Positions 43,941 through 53,400 are shown, counted from the first letter of the stretch. The stretch is DNA of 64,000 bases from Rhizobium sp. Leaf262 (GCF_001422245.1 NZ_LMMM01000018.1:477557-541556); one strand, 5' to 3'. Numbers and translations are program-made. The notes: generated from the sequence alone by a model not told the origin.

Positions 43941-44731
43941 TTACTTTTTCGGCGAAACAGCATTGGCCGCCTGATCAATCGTATCCGCAACAACTGCGGG
44001 CTGCCTCATGAACAGAGCGTGGCTTGCCGAGACCTTGGTGACTTTTGCTTTGATGCGCTCTGCCATGTGGATCAACATGGCCTGATCGAATGCCTTGTCT
44101 TCGGTGGCAATGACTGCCCAGCTTGGCCGTGTGCGCCATGCGGCATTTTCCAGCTTCGTACCAAAGGCAGCCATCTTGATTGGCACCTGCGAAGCGCTCA
44201 TGAAGGCGGCTTCGGCATCGCTGACATCATGGGCGAACCGGCCTTGAACTTTGTCGGGCTGACATATCCGAACCCGTCTTTTGCAGTCTCTATGACAAAC
44301 TCCGATGCAGGCGCAAATCCTTCATATTGCTGAGCTGTCGTTTCATCGGCATCCGGAGAAAGTGCCGAGACATAAACCAGGCCAGCAACCTTTTCATCTA
44401 CACCCGCTTCCGTGATGACCGTGCCGCCCCAGGAATGACCGACCAGAATGACCGGGCCATCTTGCCGCTCAAGCGCGCGCTTTATCGCTGCGACGTCATC
44501 GGCCAGAGAGGTCAATGGGTTCTGGACAATGGTAACGCGATAACCACGCTTAGTCAGATTATCGTAGACACCCTTCCAGCCGGAGCCGTCGGCAAAGGCG
44601 CCATGGACGAGCAAGACGTTTTTCACGGTCTGGTCTTGCGAAATTGTATCGGCGGCGTTGACCGGCAGTGCGGCAGACATTGCTGCGGCGGCAGCAATTG
44701 CAGCGACGGTGGTGTTGGTCTTACGTGTCAT
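43941..44731 (-). pseudogene. Exported alpha/beta hydrolase, single-base frameshift
   Basis: A paralogue of the hydrolase at 11855-12634. The N-terminal part (44198-44731) has a signal peptide, LVHGAFADGSGW and nucleophile elbow GHSWGG. The C-terminal part (43941-44201, other frame) has ATEDKAFDQAML and SASHALF. The two join if one base is restored at about 44236, where CGAACC stands in place of an expected CGAAACC. The rest is fully conserved, so the lesion is recent or a sequencing error. It is divergent from an OhrR-type regulator. Confidence 0.82.
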
Positions 44732-44756
44732 GGTTTTTTCGGTTTAACCACGACAA

Positions 44757-44828
44757 CTATTATCGCAATATATTTAAGATGTCAGATGTCATTCCACTCG
44801 TCAACTTAATTATTATCGCGATATTGGT
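44757..44828. promoter_or_regulatory. Repeated palindromic operator-like sites between hydrolase and OhrR-type gene
   Basis: ATTATCGCAATAT (from about 44759) and ATTATCGCGATAT (from about 44812) repeat with about 53-base spacing; the second contains the perfect palindrome TATCGCGATA. They lie between two divergent genes, one of them a MarR/OhrR regulator, and are likely its operators. A further TATAGC/GCTATA pair lies at 44833-44850. Confidence 0.45.
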
Positions 44829-44872
44829 TTTCGCTATAGCATTGGCTATATTCTTGCGGACAGGAGATCGGA

Positions 44873-45340
44873 ATGAGCGAAGAGCAGAATAATCCACCGC
44901 CCTTGCACGACCAGTTGTGCTACGCAATCTACACTGCCGGCATCGCCATCCAGCGTGCCTATAAGCCAGTTTTGGACGAGTTGGGACTAACCTACCCGCA
45001 ATACCTCGTGCTCAACATATTGTGGGGCAAGGATGGGCAAACGGTGGGAGCCATTGCCAACGCGCTTGCTCTGGAATCCAGCACACTCACGCCGCTTCTC
45101 AAGCGCCTTGAAACATCCGGCTTGCTGCGCCGGACGAGAAGTACCAGCAACGAGCGGCAGGTCGTGATCGCGCTAACGGACCAAGGAAGAGCGTTAGAGC
45201 ACAAAGCGGGCTGCCTCAGCGAGGCACTACTCGCAGCCTCAACACAAACGCCAAAGGAACTTGCTGCCCTGAATCAGGATGTTCGGCAACTCCGCGATGC
45301 CATATACTCACAGATCGGCGGATGGAACGCGCCGGCCTGA
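44873..45340 (+). CDS. MarR-family regulator of OhrR type (peroxide-sensing)
   Basis: The 155-residue protein has a MarR winged helix (ESSTLTPLLKRLETSGLLRR) and the OhrR N-terminus LHDQLCYAIYTAGIAIQRAY with a Cys at position 16, the residue oxidised by organic hydroperoxides in OhrR. It also has the YPQYLVLNILW helix. OhrR usually represses ohr; here the divergent gene is a hydrolase, not ohr. GGAGATCGGA precedes the ATG. Regulation of the hydrolase by oxidation or by a ligand is inferred. Confidence 0.85.
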   Translation: MSEEQNNPPPLHDQLCYAIYTAGIAIQRAYKPVLDELGLTYPQYLVLNILWGKDGQTVGAIANALALESSTLTPLLKRLETSGLLRRTRSTSNERQVVIALTDQGRALEHKAGCLSEALLAASTQTPKELAALNQDVRQLRDAIYSQIGGWNAPA

Positions 45341-45797
45341 CTTGGAGATACAATTCGGCAACTACTGTGCAGACAACGTAAGTGCCACTGACCGCTAACT
45401 GACATTTCCCGGAACCTACTCATTTTAAAATTAAAGGAGTTAGCCGGCCGAATAGGCCCTTGGAGCAAGACCTTAGGCCGCAACGGATGTTTTGGAGGCA
45501 CCAGCAGTAAAGATTGCCGACGGCAAGGCAAGGCGACCGTCAACTACACTTTCGTATGCGCAGCTTACAAAAAATCCTGCGCACTGGCTGAGACATGAAG
45601 TCGTATAAACCACGTCCAGCCGATATGGCGATTCCTTGCTATGGACCAATCAACGGGATCTACATATCGCTCTGTTCTCAGACGTTGCCGCAGCTGCTCG
45701 ACTTTAATGTCAAATGCAACGGACGGAGACCACTCTGATATCTTCCCGAAATGACCCAGCGCGACAGGATAGCTGTCAACATGCAGGGATGAGCAAC
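45341..45797. other. Intergenic region with a vir-box-like site
   Basis: No gene is supported. At 45707-45720 the plus strand reads ATGTCAAATGCAAC. It fits the relaxed palindromic vir-box consensus at 13 of 14 positions and is 77 bases upstream of the ketopantoate reductase start. It is almost the reverse complement of the site at 26262. Confidence 0.35.
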
Positions 45798-46805
45798 ATG
45801 AATACAACACCTCCTTTTGGTACAGAATTCAAAATATGTGTCGCCGGTCCGGGTGCGATTGGAACCACACTCGCCGCATTACTTGGCGCCGGAGGCGAGC
45901 GGGTAACAATTATCGCACGGGGAGATAGTCTCAGTTCCATTGCCTCTGCTGGTGTCTCGCTCGAGCAGCGCAAAGGCCAAGTGCGTGCGAACGTGGCCAC
46001 CAGCGATGGAAGCGATCTAGGTGTCCACGATGTCCTCCTTCTATGCTCCAAAGCGCAAGATCTCGAAACCCTCGCGGTCAGCTCAAAGAAGGCGATAGGT
46101 CCTGACACCATGATCGTGCCCGTCGTAAATGGCATCCCATGGTGGTATTTTCAGGGAGTAGAGGGGCGTTTTTCTGGGAGATCAGTCACATCAGTAGATC
46201 CTGCAGGCGCACTTGCAAGCATCCTGCCACCAGAGCAGACGATCGGCGTGATTGCATCCTTCACAGCAGAGCGCGTAGGTCCTGGGAAGGCAATAGCACT
46301 TAATCCCATCAGGATGGTTCTGGGCGAAATAGACGACGTTGAGCGCAGCCGAACCGAGCTATTGGTAGAGATTTTCAATCGCTGCGGTATCGAGGCACGG
46401 CTGAGCACACGGATACGCGACCCTCTATGGACTAAGGTCATCGCCAATCTCATGTCGAACCCACTTTCGGTAATTGCGGAGGCGCCTCTGAAACATGTTT
46501 GCGGCCGCGAGGATCTATCTATGATCAGCCGCCAACTCATTGATGAAGCTATGCTCGTGGCCGCATCGTTCGGAGCGCGCCTGGAAGTTGATCCGGAGGG
46601 GTTGCTAAGGTTTGGAGCCGGGATGGGCGACGCCAAGACCTCGATGCTGCAGGATTTCCATAGCGGACGAGAACTGGAACTGGGTGCAATCTGCGAAGCG
46701 GTGCTTGAGCTTGCAACAATGCAAGGAATTGATATGCCGTTGACCAGACACATCGCCGCGCTTGCCCGTTATCGAAGTGATACCACGCGTTCACGTGCGG
46801 CTTGA
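45798..46805 (+). CDS. Ketopantoate reductase (ApbA/PanE) family protein
   Basis: The 335-residue protein has the N-terminal NADP-binding turn CVAGPGAIGTTLAALLGAGG and the C-terminal ApbA domain with the conserved Lys in PLWTKVIANLMSNPLSV and the SMLQDFHSGRELELGAICEAV signature. PanE reduces ketopantoate in pantothenate synthesis. Many rhizobial paralogues of this family have other oxo-acid substrates, and the accessory location favours that. ATG 45798 has AGGGA at good spacing; ATG 45789 is also in frame. The upstream vir-box-like site hints at VirG control. Confidence 0.83.
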   Translation: MNTTPPFGTEFKICVAGPGAIGTTLAALLGAGGERVTIIARGDSLSSIASAGVSLEQRKGQVRANVATSDGSDLGVHDVLLLCSKAQDLETLAVSSKKAIGPDTMIVPVVNGIPWWYFQGVEGRFSGRSVTSVDPAGALASILPPEQTIGVIASFTAERVGPGKAIALNPIRMVLGEIDDVERSRTELLVEIFNRCGIEARLSTRIRDPLWTKVIANLMSNPLSVIAEAPLKHVCGREDLSMISRQLIDEAMLVAASFGARLEVDPEGLLRFGAGMGDAKTSMLQDFHSGRELELGAICEAVLELATMQGIDMPLTRHIAALARYRSDTTRSRAA

Positions 46806-47197
46806 TACTGGCTGGTCATTGAGAAAGCTCTTAGCGGACTCAAGACGCGAGACACGCCGGTGATGGTGTTGGGTATATTGAAAAAGCTGCCGCGATCAAT
46901 TTGCCAAACTCGACGACCTCTTAGCAATATTCTGTCAACGCAGAATGCAAAACAGAACGGTGTTCCGGTAGCCACCTTGCATCGCGGCAACATGACTGAC
47001 GGGAGAAATGAAGAGGATGAAGGCAGCCACATCATAACGTCCGTGCGATGGAGTTCAGAAAGATCTGGCCTTGGTCTCCGCAAATATACATACCGAACCG
47101 ACCATATTGCATGACGGCAAAGCTGAGCATCGGCAGACGCCGTCGATCGAACACCGAGCTTATCGCAACTCGGTGTCCGATCGAAATCCGCGAAATC
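46806..47197. other. Intergenic region with a long hairpin
   Basis: No gene is supported. A long inverted repeat at 47143-47184 lies just past the 3' end of the methyltransferase gene. It is TCGATCG, one mismatch, ACACCGAG, a 10-base loop, CTCGGTGT, one mismatch, CGATCGA. It has no T-tract, so it may be a terminator of a less usual type or a protein-binding site. Confidence 0.45.
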
Positions 47198-48064
47198 TCA
47201 GGGGAGCCTTCCGAAGACAAAAGTTGCAACCGGCGTCGAGCTCATCTCGACATCAACATATCCTCGGGCCTCCATCATCGCCTTGATGTCTGCCGGATCG
47301 CTTATCTCCCCTCCACTTCGAAGCGTCCTAAGGTTGGCCATTAGAGCCAAGAACGGGTCCTTCGGACGGCTATATACACCCGCGAAAAGATAGGCATCAC
47401 TGACCGAAGCGCGGGCTATGCGGTCGAGAGCTGCCTCAACAATCGGGCGCTTGAGGAACATGGTTGGTAGCCATGCTAGCGAGTACCTCTTGCACTCCTC
47501 CAGCATTGAAACATCGAGGTTACGGATATTTACGCGGTCCGAATAGAAGCTTTCCACGACGTTTTGCCGAGCGAGTTCCAACGCCGGCTCCCATATGTCG
47601 ATCCCGTCAACCTTGATATCAGGGCAGGTCCGCGCGGCTTCGAGTGCAATCCCCGCAACCCCCGTTCCAACATCGAGAAAAGTACCCTGAAACGTTTTGC
47701 GCATTTTTGGATGCGCCTCGGCTATGGAAAGGATGCGCGTGAAAACACTTTTGGAGGCACGACCCATGGCCTGCATCGCCGCAACATCAACTATTTCCCA
47801 GTTTGATCCCCGGTCAGGATTGCGAAAGAGCTCGCCCGCCTCGCTCAGCGCCATTTCGACCATGGTCAAAGCAAGCGATACCTGGTCTTCGTCGGCTGCA
47901 TCGCCAACCTCGCCCAAAGCCATTCGGGCACCTGCATCGATTTGCTCGCGGATGTCCTGAGCAACGGAAGCATCGGAGCGCAGCTTGATCGAAGCACCCA
48001 CAAGCGCCAACATCCTTACGGATTTGGCCAGCTCCTGGAGCCGAGGAATGAAATTCTCAGACAT
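47198..48064 (-). CDS. SAM-dependent class I methyltransferase
   Basis: The 288-residue protein has an N-terminal helical region and a Rossmann methyltransferase domain with motif I FLDVGTGVAGIALEAA (about 140), an acidic beta-2 end (VDGIDIWEPALE) and a motif resembling SLAWLPTMFL. The overall plan is like O- or C-methyltransferases of small molecules; the substrate is unknown. AAAAGGG lies 7 bases before the ATG at 48064. A fragment of a paralogue lies at 3131-3323. Confidence 0.8.
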   Translation of the reverse strand: MSENFIPRLQELAKSVRMLALVGASIKLRSDASVAQDIREQIDAGARMALGEVGDAADEDQVSLALTMVEMALSEAGELFRNPDRGSNWEIVDVAAMQAMGRASKSVFTRILSIAEAHPKMRKTFQGTFLDVGTGVAGIALEAARTCPDIKVDGIDIWEPALELARQNVVESFYSDRVNIRNLDVSMLEECKRYSLAWLPTMFLKRPIVEAALDRIARASVSDAYLFAGVYSRPKDPFLALMANLRTLRSGGEISDPADIKAMMEARGYVDVEMSSTPVATFVFGRLP

Positions 48065-48271
48065 TTGTAACCCTTTTATATATGCTCGATTAGGATTGTC
48101 AGACTGCGTGTGAGCGCGCCTCATGAAAGACGACTGCAGAAAAGCCGATGCGCTGAAGAGTAAAGACCAGAGCGTTTGCGGAGCACTTCTCTCGTCCGGA
48201 AACAAAACTCTGAGCAGAGGCGTTGAATGTGGAAGGTTGCTTAGCGCAAGTAGATTATCGGAGTAATACGG

Positions 48272-49093
48272 TCAAATAACAAAGTTGGAGCGACTGTAAA
48301 CATGTTCAAAACCAAGCTTTTTCAGATTATCGTATGAAATGTTTGCTGTGCTGAGCCAAGACAATTTAGCTTCAACCACAAATGTGGATGTCCCTCTGGC
48401 CATTCCTTCATCTATGCGGGCGCGAATGAGAGCCTTCTGTGCTCCGCGGTTTCTGAAAGCTGGCAGCACGGTTCCCCCACCCAGCCAACTCCGGTTTCCG
48501 GAAGTATACATTGCACCGGTACCAATCGGCGTATCTCCATCCACAGCAAAAAAACATGACCACTCAACTTTCTCGACGATCGACGCCCAGACAGGAATTA
48601 GATTTTCAGGCAAACCAAATCCGCTGCAGATGATTGAGCCGAATAGCTCACTTTCACTTGAAAGGACTTTACGGCATGTCACGTCACTCGGTGGATAGTC
48701 TACATCTGCTTCGCTGCTACGAACCAGCTTCGCCCATGCTGGACCTTTCTCATGCAACCCCTTTGCCGCTATCCAACGTTTAACCTCGTCGGACGCAGAT
48801 TCGATATTTAATTGCAGAAATCTGGCGCCAGCCTTTGCGGTCATCCATCCATATGCTTCGTCCAGTTCGGATACTGTAGAAAGCCCGAAAACACGATTGA
48901 GCACAGGTCCCGGCGCGCGGGGCAGTGAGAGCGCGCATCCGCGATTGAGCGGAAGGCACTGGAAATTATGCTCATCCTTGACCTCGCCTGAACAAACGCT
49001 GTGCCAAGCTATAAACGCTTCAGCTTCTATCGCGTCTTCTTGAGCTGTGCCCTCATATCCAGAAAACAGATTGGTCAAGTTCGGCTCCTTCAT
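48272..49093 (-). CDS. GNAT-family N-acetyltransferase
   Basis: The 273-residue protein has a C-terminal GNAT domain: beta-4 FFAVDGDTPIGTGAMY, the acetyl-CoA loop LPAFRNRGAQKALIRARI and a final YDNLKKLGFEHVYSRSNF, which is the usual GNAT C-terminal strand. The N-terminal half is likely a degenerate second GNAT fold, as in many tandem proteins. Substrate unknown. ATG 49093 gives a natural start, with AGGGTGATC upstream. It reads toward the methyltransferase gene, 207 bases away. Confidence 0.8.
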   Translation of the reverse strand: MKEPNLTNLFSGYEGTAQEDAIEAEAFIAWHSVCSGEVKDEHNFQCLPLNRGCALSLPRAPGPVLNRVFGLSTVSELDEAYGWMTAKAGARFLQLNIESASDEVKRWIAAKGLHEKGPAWAKLVRSSEADVDYPPSDVTCRKVLSSESELFGSIICSGFGLPENLIPVWASIVEKVEWSCFFAVDGDTPIGTGAMYTSGNRSWLGGGTVLPAFRNRGAQKALIRARIDEGMARGTSTFVVEAKLSWLSTANISYDNLKKLGFEHVYSRSNFVI

Positions 49094-49446
49094 AATCTTG
49101 ATCACCCTGGATGGCAATGGAGCTGAACGCCAAACCACTCGATGTAATCATTCGGTTCAAATTTTCCGCGTTTGGGTTGCGACACAAGGGATAGTCTCTG
49201 CTCGATGTGGTATCGAGGTTTCAAACCGGTCAATTTCTGTTACGAATGACATGGAGAAGCTGAAATTTACTTTTGAGATTGCTAGAAACGATTTTGGATT
49301 AAAGCTGTAACTGAACGGTCCTCCGAAAGGTATGTCAATTTCGCTGATCTAAGAGACTGCACTGGCACATAACGAAGAGCTCGAAAGATGGCGTTCATCG
49401 TTCGAGCTTGAGTGCGTAAGTTAAGAGTCTGACAAGACGGTGCAAA

Positions 49447-49776
49447 CTAGAGAGTGATTTCAAGCTCTTGTATTGGGTCGCCGTCAAGAACCAAGAAATA
49501 GCGTAGATCGACCGGACTGCCGGGGAAATTGCCGGTCAGATGGCTTGTCACTACCGTCCGCTTGCCGTCCTTTGCGAGATCGAAGGGTTCAACCGTGTAT
49601 TTGTGTTCCTTCGAAGACCTGCTTTTCCAGTTCCGAATTTCATCTCGACCAAGATATGTTTTGCCTTCGTCTTTTACGAAAGCGGTCTCTATGAAACACC
49701 GTGAGACATCCTCAGCGCTGCTGTTGCTATCTGCATCGAAGTAGGCAGCAATTGCCGTTGGCAGCTCAATAGTCAT
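49447..49776 (-). CDS. SnoaL/NTF2-like small protein
   Basis: The 109-residue protein has a cone-shaped NTF2-like fold signature: PTAIAAYFDADSNSSAEDVS, then FIETAFVKDEGKTYLGRDEI, IRNWKS, and beta strands ending RYFLVLDGDPIQELEITL. SnoaL-like proteins include isomerases, hydrolases and ligand-binding proteins, so no reaction is assigned. ATG at 49776 has GGGAG 7 bases upstream. A truncated LysR gene lies divergent to it, and LysR regulators are often divergent from genes of this type. Confidence 0.8.
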   Translation of the reverse strand: MTIELPTAIAAYFDADSNSSAEDVSRCFIETAFVKDEGKTYLGRDEIRNWKSRSSKEHKYTVEPFDLAKDGKRTVVTSHLTGNFPGSPVDLRYFLVLDGDPIQELEITL

Positions 49777-49799
49777 GATCATTCTCCCTTTTGAATTGG

Positions 49800-50443
49800 C
49801 TAGTGTTTGTGTAGTTAAAGCCGCAGGATTGATATTGCGGCCCCTACGCAGCGCTATCGACGGCTACCGAGCGCACCAGTCGAGCTCTTCGTTCGCGAAG
49901 AGATTTTCTCTTTCGCCACGAATGTCAGCGCGGCAACCGCATCGATCGGTTCAGGAATTATGTTGCCACCACGTCCCTCGAACGTACTGTCAATGGGGTC
50001 TCGCAGCGCGCTGTTCATCTCCATCGGCATCAATGAGATCATGCAGACTTCTTCGAGCGATGCCGATTTCGCCACATCCTTTAGGTCCTCGCGACCTCCT
50101 AAGTCATCAGTGCATTCGCGTACGACTGCCAGATGGAGCAGTCTTCAGATGGCGTTTCGAGAAGGACGGGGAGACGGCACAAATCGATGTTCGTGGTCAG
50201 ATTATCCTCGACGAAACCAGCCTCGCCAAAGTGGCAGTCCTTGAGGACACCGGCATCGGTTTCTTAATGGAGCAAAGCGTTCTAGCCGACGTTGACGAAG
50301 GCCGGCTCATACGCATTCTGAACGATTGGACACCGCCCTTTCCGGAACTTTGTCTCAATTATCCCGGGCGCCGTAACCTATCGGCGGGTGTGAAAGCATT
50401 CCTGGCGCTGGCCAGAGTTCATGCCGTGGCTCAAGCTAAGTAG
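49800..50443 (+). pseudogene. LysR-family regulator, 5' truncated and frame-damaged
   Basis: The last 110 codons (from about 50110) read as the C-terminal half of a LysR effector-binding domain: PLGPRDLLSHQCIRVRLPDG, VFRWRFEKDGE, LAVLEDTGIGFLMEQ-like helix and FPELCLNYPGRRNLSAGVKA. Upstream sequence still shows scraps of the family but in shifted frames, and the DNA-binding helix-turn-helix is gone. It is therefore a remnant of a regulator that was divergent from the SnoaL-like gene. Confidence 0.75.
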
Positions 50444-50549
50444 AATGACAAAAACCGTTGCCAGCCATACGGGCGTTAGTGGCGCATCTCATAGTGAGCG
50501 ACGCGCCACACGTCTTGTTATCATCGAGTATATCGACCAAGAAACAAAA

Positions 50550-51641
50550 TTAGTTTTTCGTTTTGATCCCAGTCCAAAGCCTGGTCAACACGCGCTGTTG
50601 CTTTTGGTCATACGGTGAAATTGTGAAGAGTTTATCCAGCACAGCATCCGGCGGATAGACGGATGCATTCTTACGAACGTCTTTGTCCACGAACTCCTGT
50701 GATGCAAGATTTCCGTTGGCGTATCTGACGTAGTTGGAGGCTTTTGCAATGACCTCCGGCTTCATCAGGTAATTGATGAATGCGTGTGCCTCTTCGACGT
50801 GCTTCGCATCAGCAGGGATTGCGAGGTTGTCGAACCACATATACGTCCCCTCTTTAGGAATCGAGTATTCGACATTCACACCATTGTTAGCCTCTTCAGC
50901 GCGAGCTTTTGCTTGCAACACGTCGCCGGAGAAGCCGATCGTGATGCAAATATCGCCTGTCGCCAGTTCATTGATATAAGCGGAAGAATTGAACGATCGC
51001 ACTGATGGGCGGATTTTTTTGAAGACTTCAGCACCAGCTTGGAGGTCAGGCGTTTCTTTACTATTCGGATTTTTTCCCAGATAGGCCAAGGCGATAGCCA
51101 TGGTTTCGTCCGGTGCGTCCAGAATATTGATTCCGCATGAACTCAACTTTTTTGCGTTCGCGGGATCAAAGATAATATTCCAACTGTCGACCGGCACATC
51201 GCCTAGAGCAGCCTTTAACTTGTCGACATTGTATCCGATACTCGTTGTACCCCACATATAATTTATCGCATATTGGTTCCCTGGATCATAGACGGCCAGC
51301 CTGTCCATGATGTCCGGCCAAAGATTTCCAATATTCGTCAACTTTGTTTTATCGAGCTTTTGAAAGACATCCGCTTTGATTTGTCTCGCAAGAAAGGGGG
51401 CCGTAGGCACGACGACATCGTAACCAGAAGCGCCCGCAAGCAGTTTTGTCTCAAGTAATTCGTTGTTATCAAAGACATCATAGACGACCTTGATTCCGGT
51501 CTCGCTTGTGAAATCCTCCAATATTGACTGATCGATATAATCTGACCAGTTATAGACATGGACCACACGTTCACTTGCCATCGTAGACGTAGAACTTAGA
51601 AATGCTACGCCAACCACAATTTGTTGCAGGATTTTATACAT
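50550..51641 (-). CDS. PotF-like periplasmic polyamine-binding protein
   Basis: The 363-residue precursor has a signal peptide (about 23 residues) and the SBP_bac_8/PotF pattern: VVHVYNWSDYIDQSILEDF, YDVVVPTAPFLARQIKADVF (split by the family turn), YAINYMWGTTSIGYN and FDNLAIPADAKHVEEAHAFI. It should bind putrescine or spermidine for an ABC importer, but no permease or ATPase genes are near, so it is an orphan binding protein. A fragment of a paralogue lies at 4142-4323. Confidence 0.88.
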   Translation of the reverse strand: MYKILQQIVVGVAFLSSTSTMASERVVHVYNWSDYIDQSILEDFTSETGIKVVYDVFDNNELLETKLLAGASGYDVVVPTAPFLARQIKADVFQKLDKTKLTNIGNLWPDIMDRLAVYDPGNQYAINYMWGTTSIGYNVDKLKAALGDVPVDSWNIIFDPANAKKLSSCGINILDAPDETMAIALAYLGKNPNSKETPDLQAGAEVFKKIRPSVRSFNSSAYINELATGDICITIGFSGDVLQAKARAEEANNGVNVEYSIPKEGTYMWFDNLAIPADAKHVEEAHAFINYLMKPEVIAKASNYVRYANGNLASQEFVDKDVRKNASVYPPDAVLDKLFTISPYDQKQQRVLTRLWTGIKTKN

Positions 51642-51897
51642 TAAAGACCTCGAACTTTATTGATGCCTATAAATCATTTCATCGCAACGAAATCCCAGGG
51701 GGCTAGCGGAAAAATGCCCGAGAAGCTGAAGCTCTAAGCTCGATTGCGTTAAGCTCAGGTTCGAATTGAATTTTTACCGCGATACCGTCCACGGATACGA
51801 TCGATGGGTTGGCTTTTAGGAGAGGCGTGTTTCACATCTGTTTCGAATGCTCAGCGTCGAATTTCAAATGCAGCAGGTCTCAATACGACAGCACGCA

Positions 51898-52520
51898 CTA
51901 CAAGCACTGGATGACTTGCCCTTTCTGGACAAATAGCCGAAATTTGACTGCGCCCCGGACTGTGAGTTTACCAGCCAAGAAATAGAGAGGAAACGAGCCG
52001 ATCTGGTAGGCAAAAAGACCGTCGATGTCCACAAATGATCGTAAGATGAGAAGTGCTACAAATGCGAAAAGCAGCAAGGACTCCTGGTTCTTGCTGGATG
52101 TTAAAAACCGGTGCAGATGGCCCCACGCCGCGGTGAAAATGACGACGATGAGATATAAGGTTTCCCACACGCCGGTCTCGACGACAGACTTGAAATAAGT
52201 GTTATGAAAATGGAAGCCGTTTCGAGAAGGTATATAAATTCGTCCCACAAACGCTCAGCTTCGATCGAACCATGATCCCAGTAGCCCTGATATCCAACGC
52301 CTATCAAAGGTGTTTCGCTTGCAGCGGCCATCCCTTTTTGCCTTCGAGATGCACGAATTCACGGTAGATCCACAACGAAGCACAGGCGTCGGTGAAGTGG
52401 GAGCGCTCGGCAAAGCCTCACCGACGGGTGACCGGGCGATACGATCGTCAAGATTGGACAATACGAACGCCGCATCGAGGATCGACAGTAGCAGCGCGGA
52501 AATGGGCAAGATCACAATAC
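51898..52520 (-). pseudogene. O-antigen-ligase-like polymerase, 3' part with frameshifts
   Basis: Three frames together match the C-terminal half of the polymerase at 4425-5750: ILPISALLLSILDAAFVLSN (52440-52520), a SHFTD..SLW segment in another frame equivalent to STLTGRTYLW, LIGVGYQGYWDHGSIEAERLW (52240-52315, split), then IPSRNGFHFHNTYFKSVVET onward. At least two frameshifts, near 52235 and 52350-52420, break it, and the N-terminal half is absent. The break at about 52520 is next to the presumed edge of the recombinase island. Confidence 0.8.
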
Positions 52521-52660
52521 ATTTAAACGTGTTAATTAATTCTTTAAAAGTACGCTGGTGAATATTTTTAATCTGGCACATAAAATGTCTCTTTAATGGA
52601 TTATAAACATAAATTGTCTCATATATTATACCTTTACTTATTAATCGCAGAAAATATGAA

Positions 52661-53395
52661 TTAAAAACTTTGTAAATTCGTAATAATACTGGACACCTCA
52701 TCTCCGCTGAGCGATTGCATATCGAACAACTCTTCAACAAGCAGATCAAGCGCGCCTCTGTTCTGCTGCAGGATTTCCTGTGCCTTGGCCAGCGCCGTCT
52801 CCAACCGCGCATGAACCCGCGCAGCAAGATCTGGATTCCCGTCGAGAACGGATGCCTGATCCCTGTCATGTCGATACAACAGCGGATGAACTGCAGCAAA
52901 ACCCAACGTCCTTTCCATAGCAAGCGCGAGTTTGGTTGCGCGGGCAAGGTCGCTGTCATCGCTGCCGCCCGACCCTGACGACACGCTGCCGACGACGATC
53001 TGCTCGGCGGCCCGCCCGGCCATCAGCATGGCCAGCATATCCTCGATATAGCCAAGCGTATCGCTGCCGGAAGCTGTGAAGCCAAGCTGGCTGTACCCCC
53101 CGTTTGCGGTATCGATGTTGATACCATGGATCGGTCCAAGCTTCAGGACATGATGGACGATGGCGTGGCCTGCTTCGTGAACGGCAAAACGCCAGCGAAC
53201 ATCGTATGGCACGGCAGGTCGATCCATCCGGATACCAGCCTCCAGATCCTCGAACCGCAGTGGCCGCTTCTCACGGCGGGCCTTGAGGCGTGCCTGGCGA
53301 ACGATGCGCTCGATGTCGGCGCCCGTCAGCCCCATGGCGCGTGTTGCCAGACGTTTCAGAATGGGATTGCGGACGCTGTTGGTGCTAGTTTCCAT
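52661..53395 (-). CDS. M41-type zinc metallopeptidase with AAA lid (half of a split FtsH)
   Basis: The 244-residue soluble protein starts with an FtsH-like AAA lid (MGLTGADIERIVRQARLKAR) and continues into a peptidase family M41 domain: zinc site AVHEAGHAIVHH (about residue 70-78) and third-ligand region DSDLARATKLALAMERTLGF. There is no ATPase core or membrane anchor; the ATPase is on the gene before. In FtsH all these parts are one chain anchored in the inner membrane. ATG at 53395, 5 bases past the ATPase stop, is preferred with AGGGAG upstream; a TTG at 53404 would overlap the stop. The pair presumably assembles into a cytosolic protease. Confidence 0.87.
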   Translation of the reverse strand: METSTNSVRNPILKRLATRAMGLTGADIERIVRQARLKARREKRPLRFEDLEAGIRMDRPAVPYDVRWRFAVHEAGHAIVHHVLKLGPIHGINIDTANGGYSQLGFTASGSDTLGYIEDMLAMLMAGRAAEQIVVGSVSSGSGGSDDSDLARATKLALAMERTLGFAAVHPLLYRHDRDQASVLDGNPDLAARVHARLETALAKAQEILQQNRGALDLLVEELFDMQSLSGDEVSSIITNLQSF

Positions 53396-53400
53396 ATTGG

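Noticed and set aside
49237..49250. GTTACGAATGACAT upstream of the GNAT gene as a vir box
   Set aside because: The core lacks the CA of CANNTG; too weak to call.
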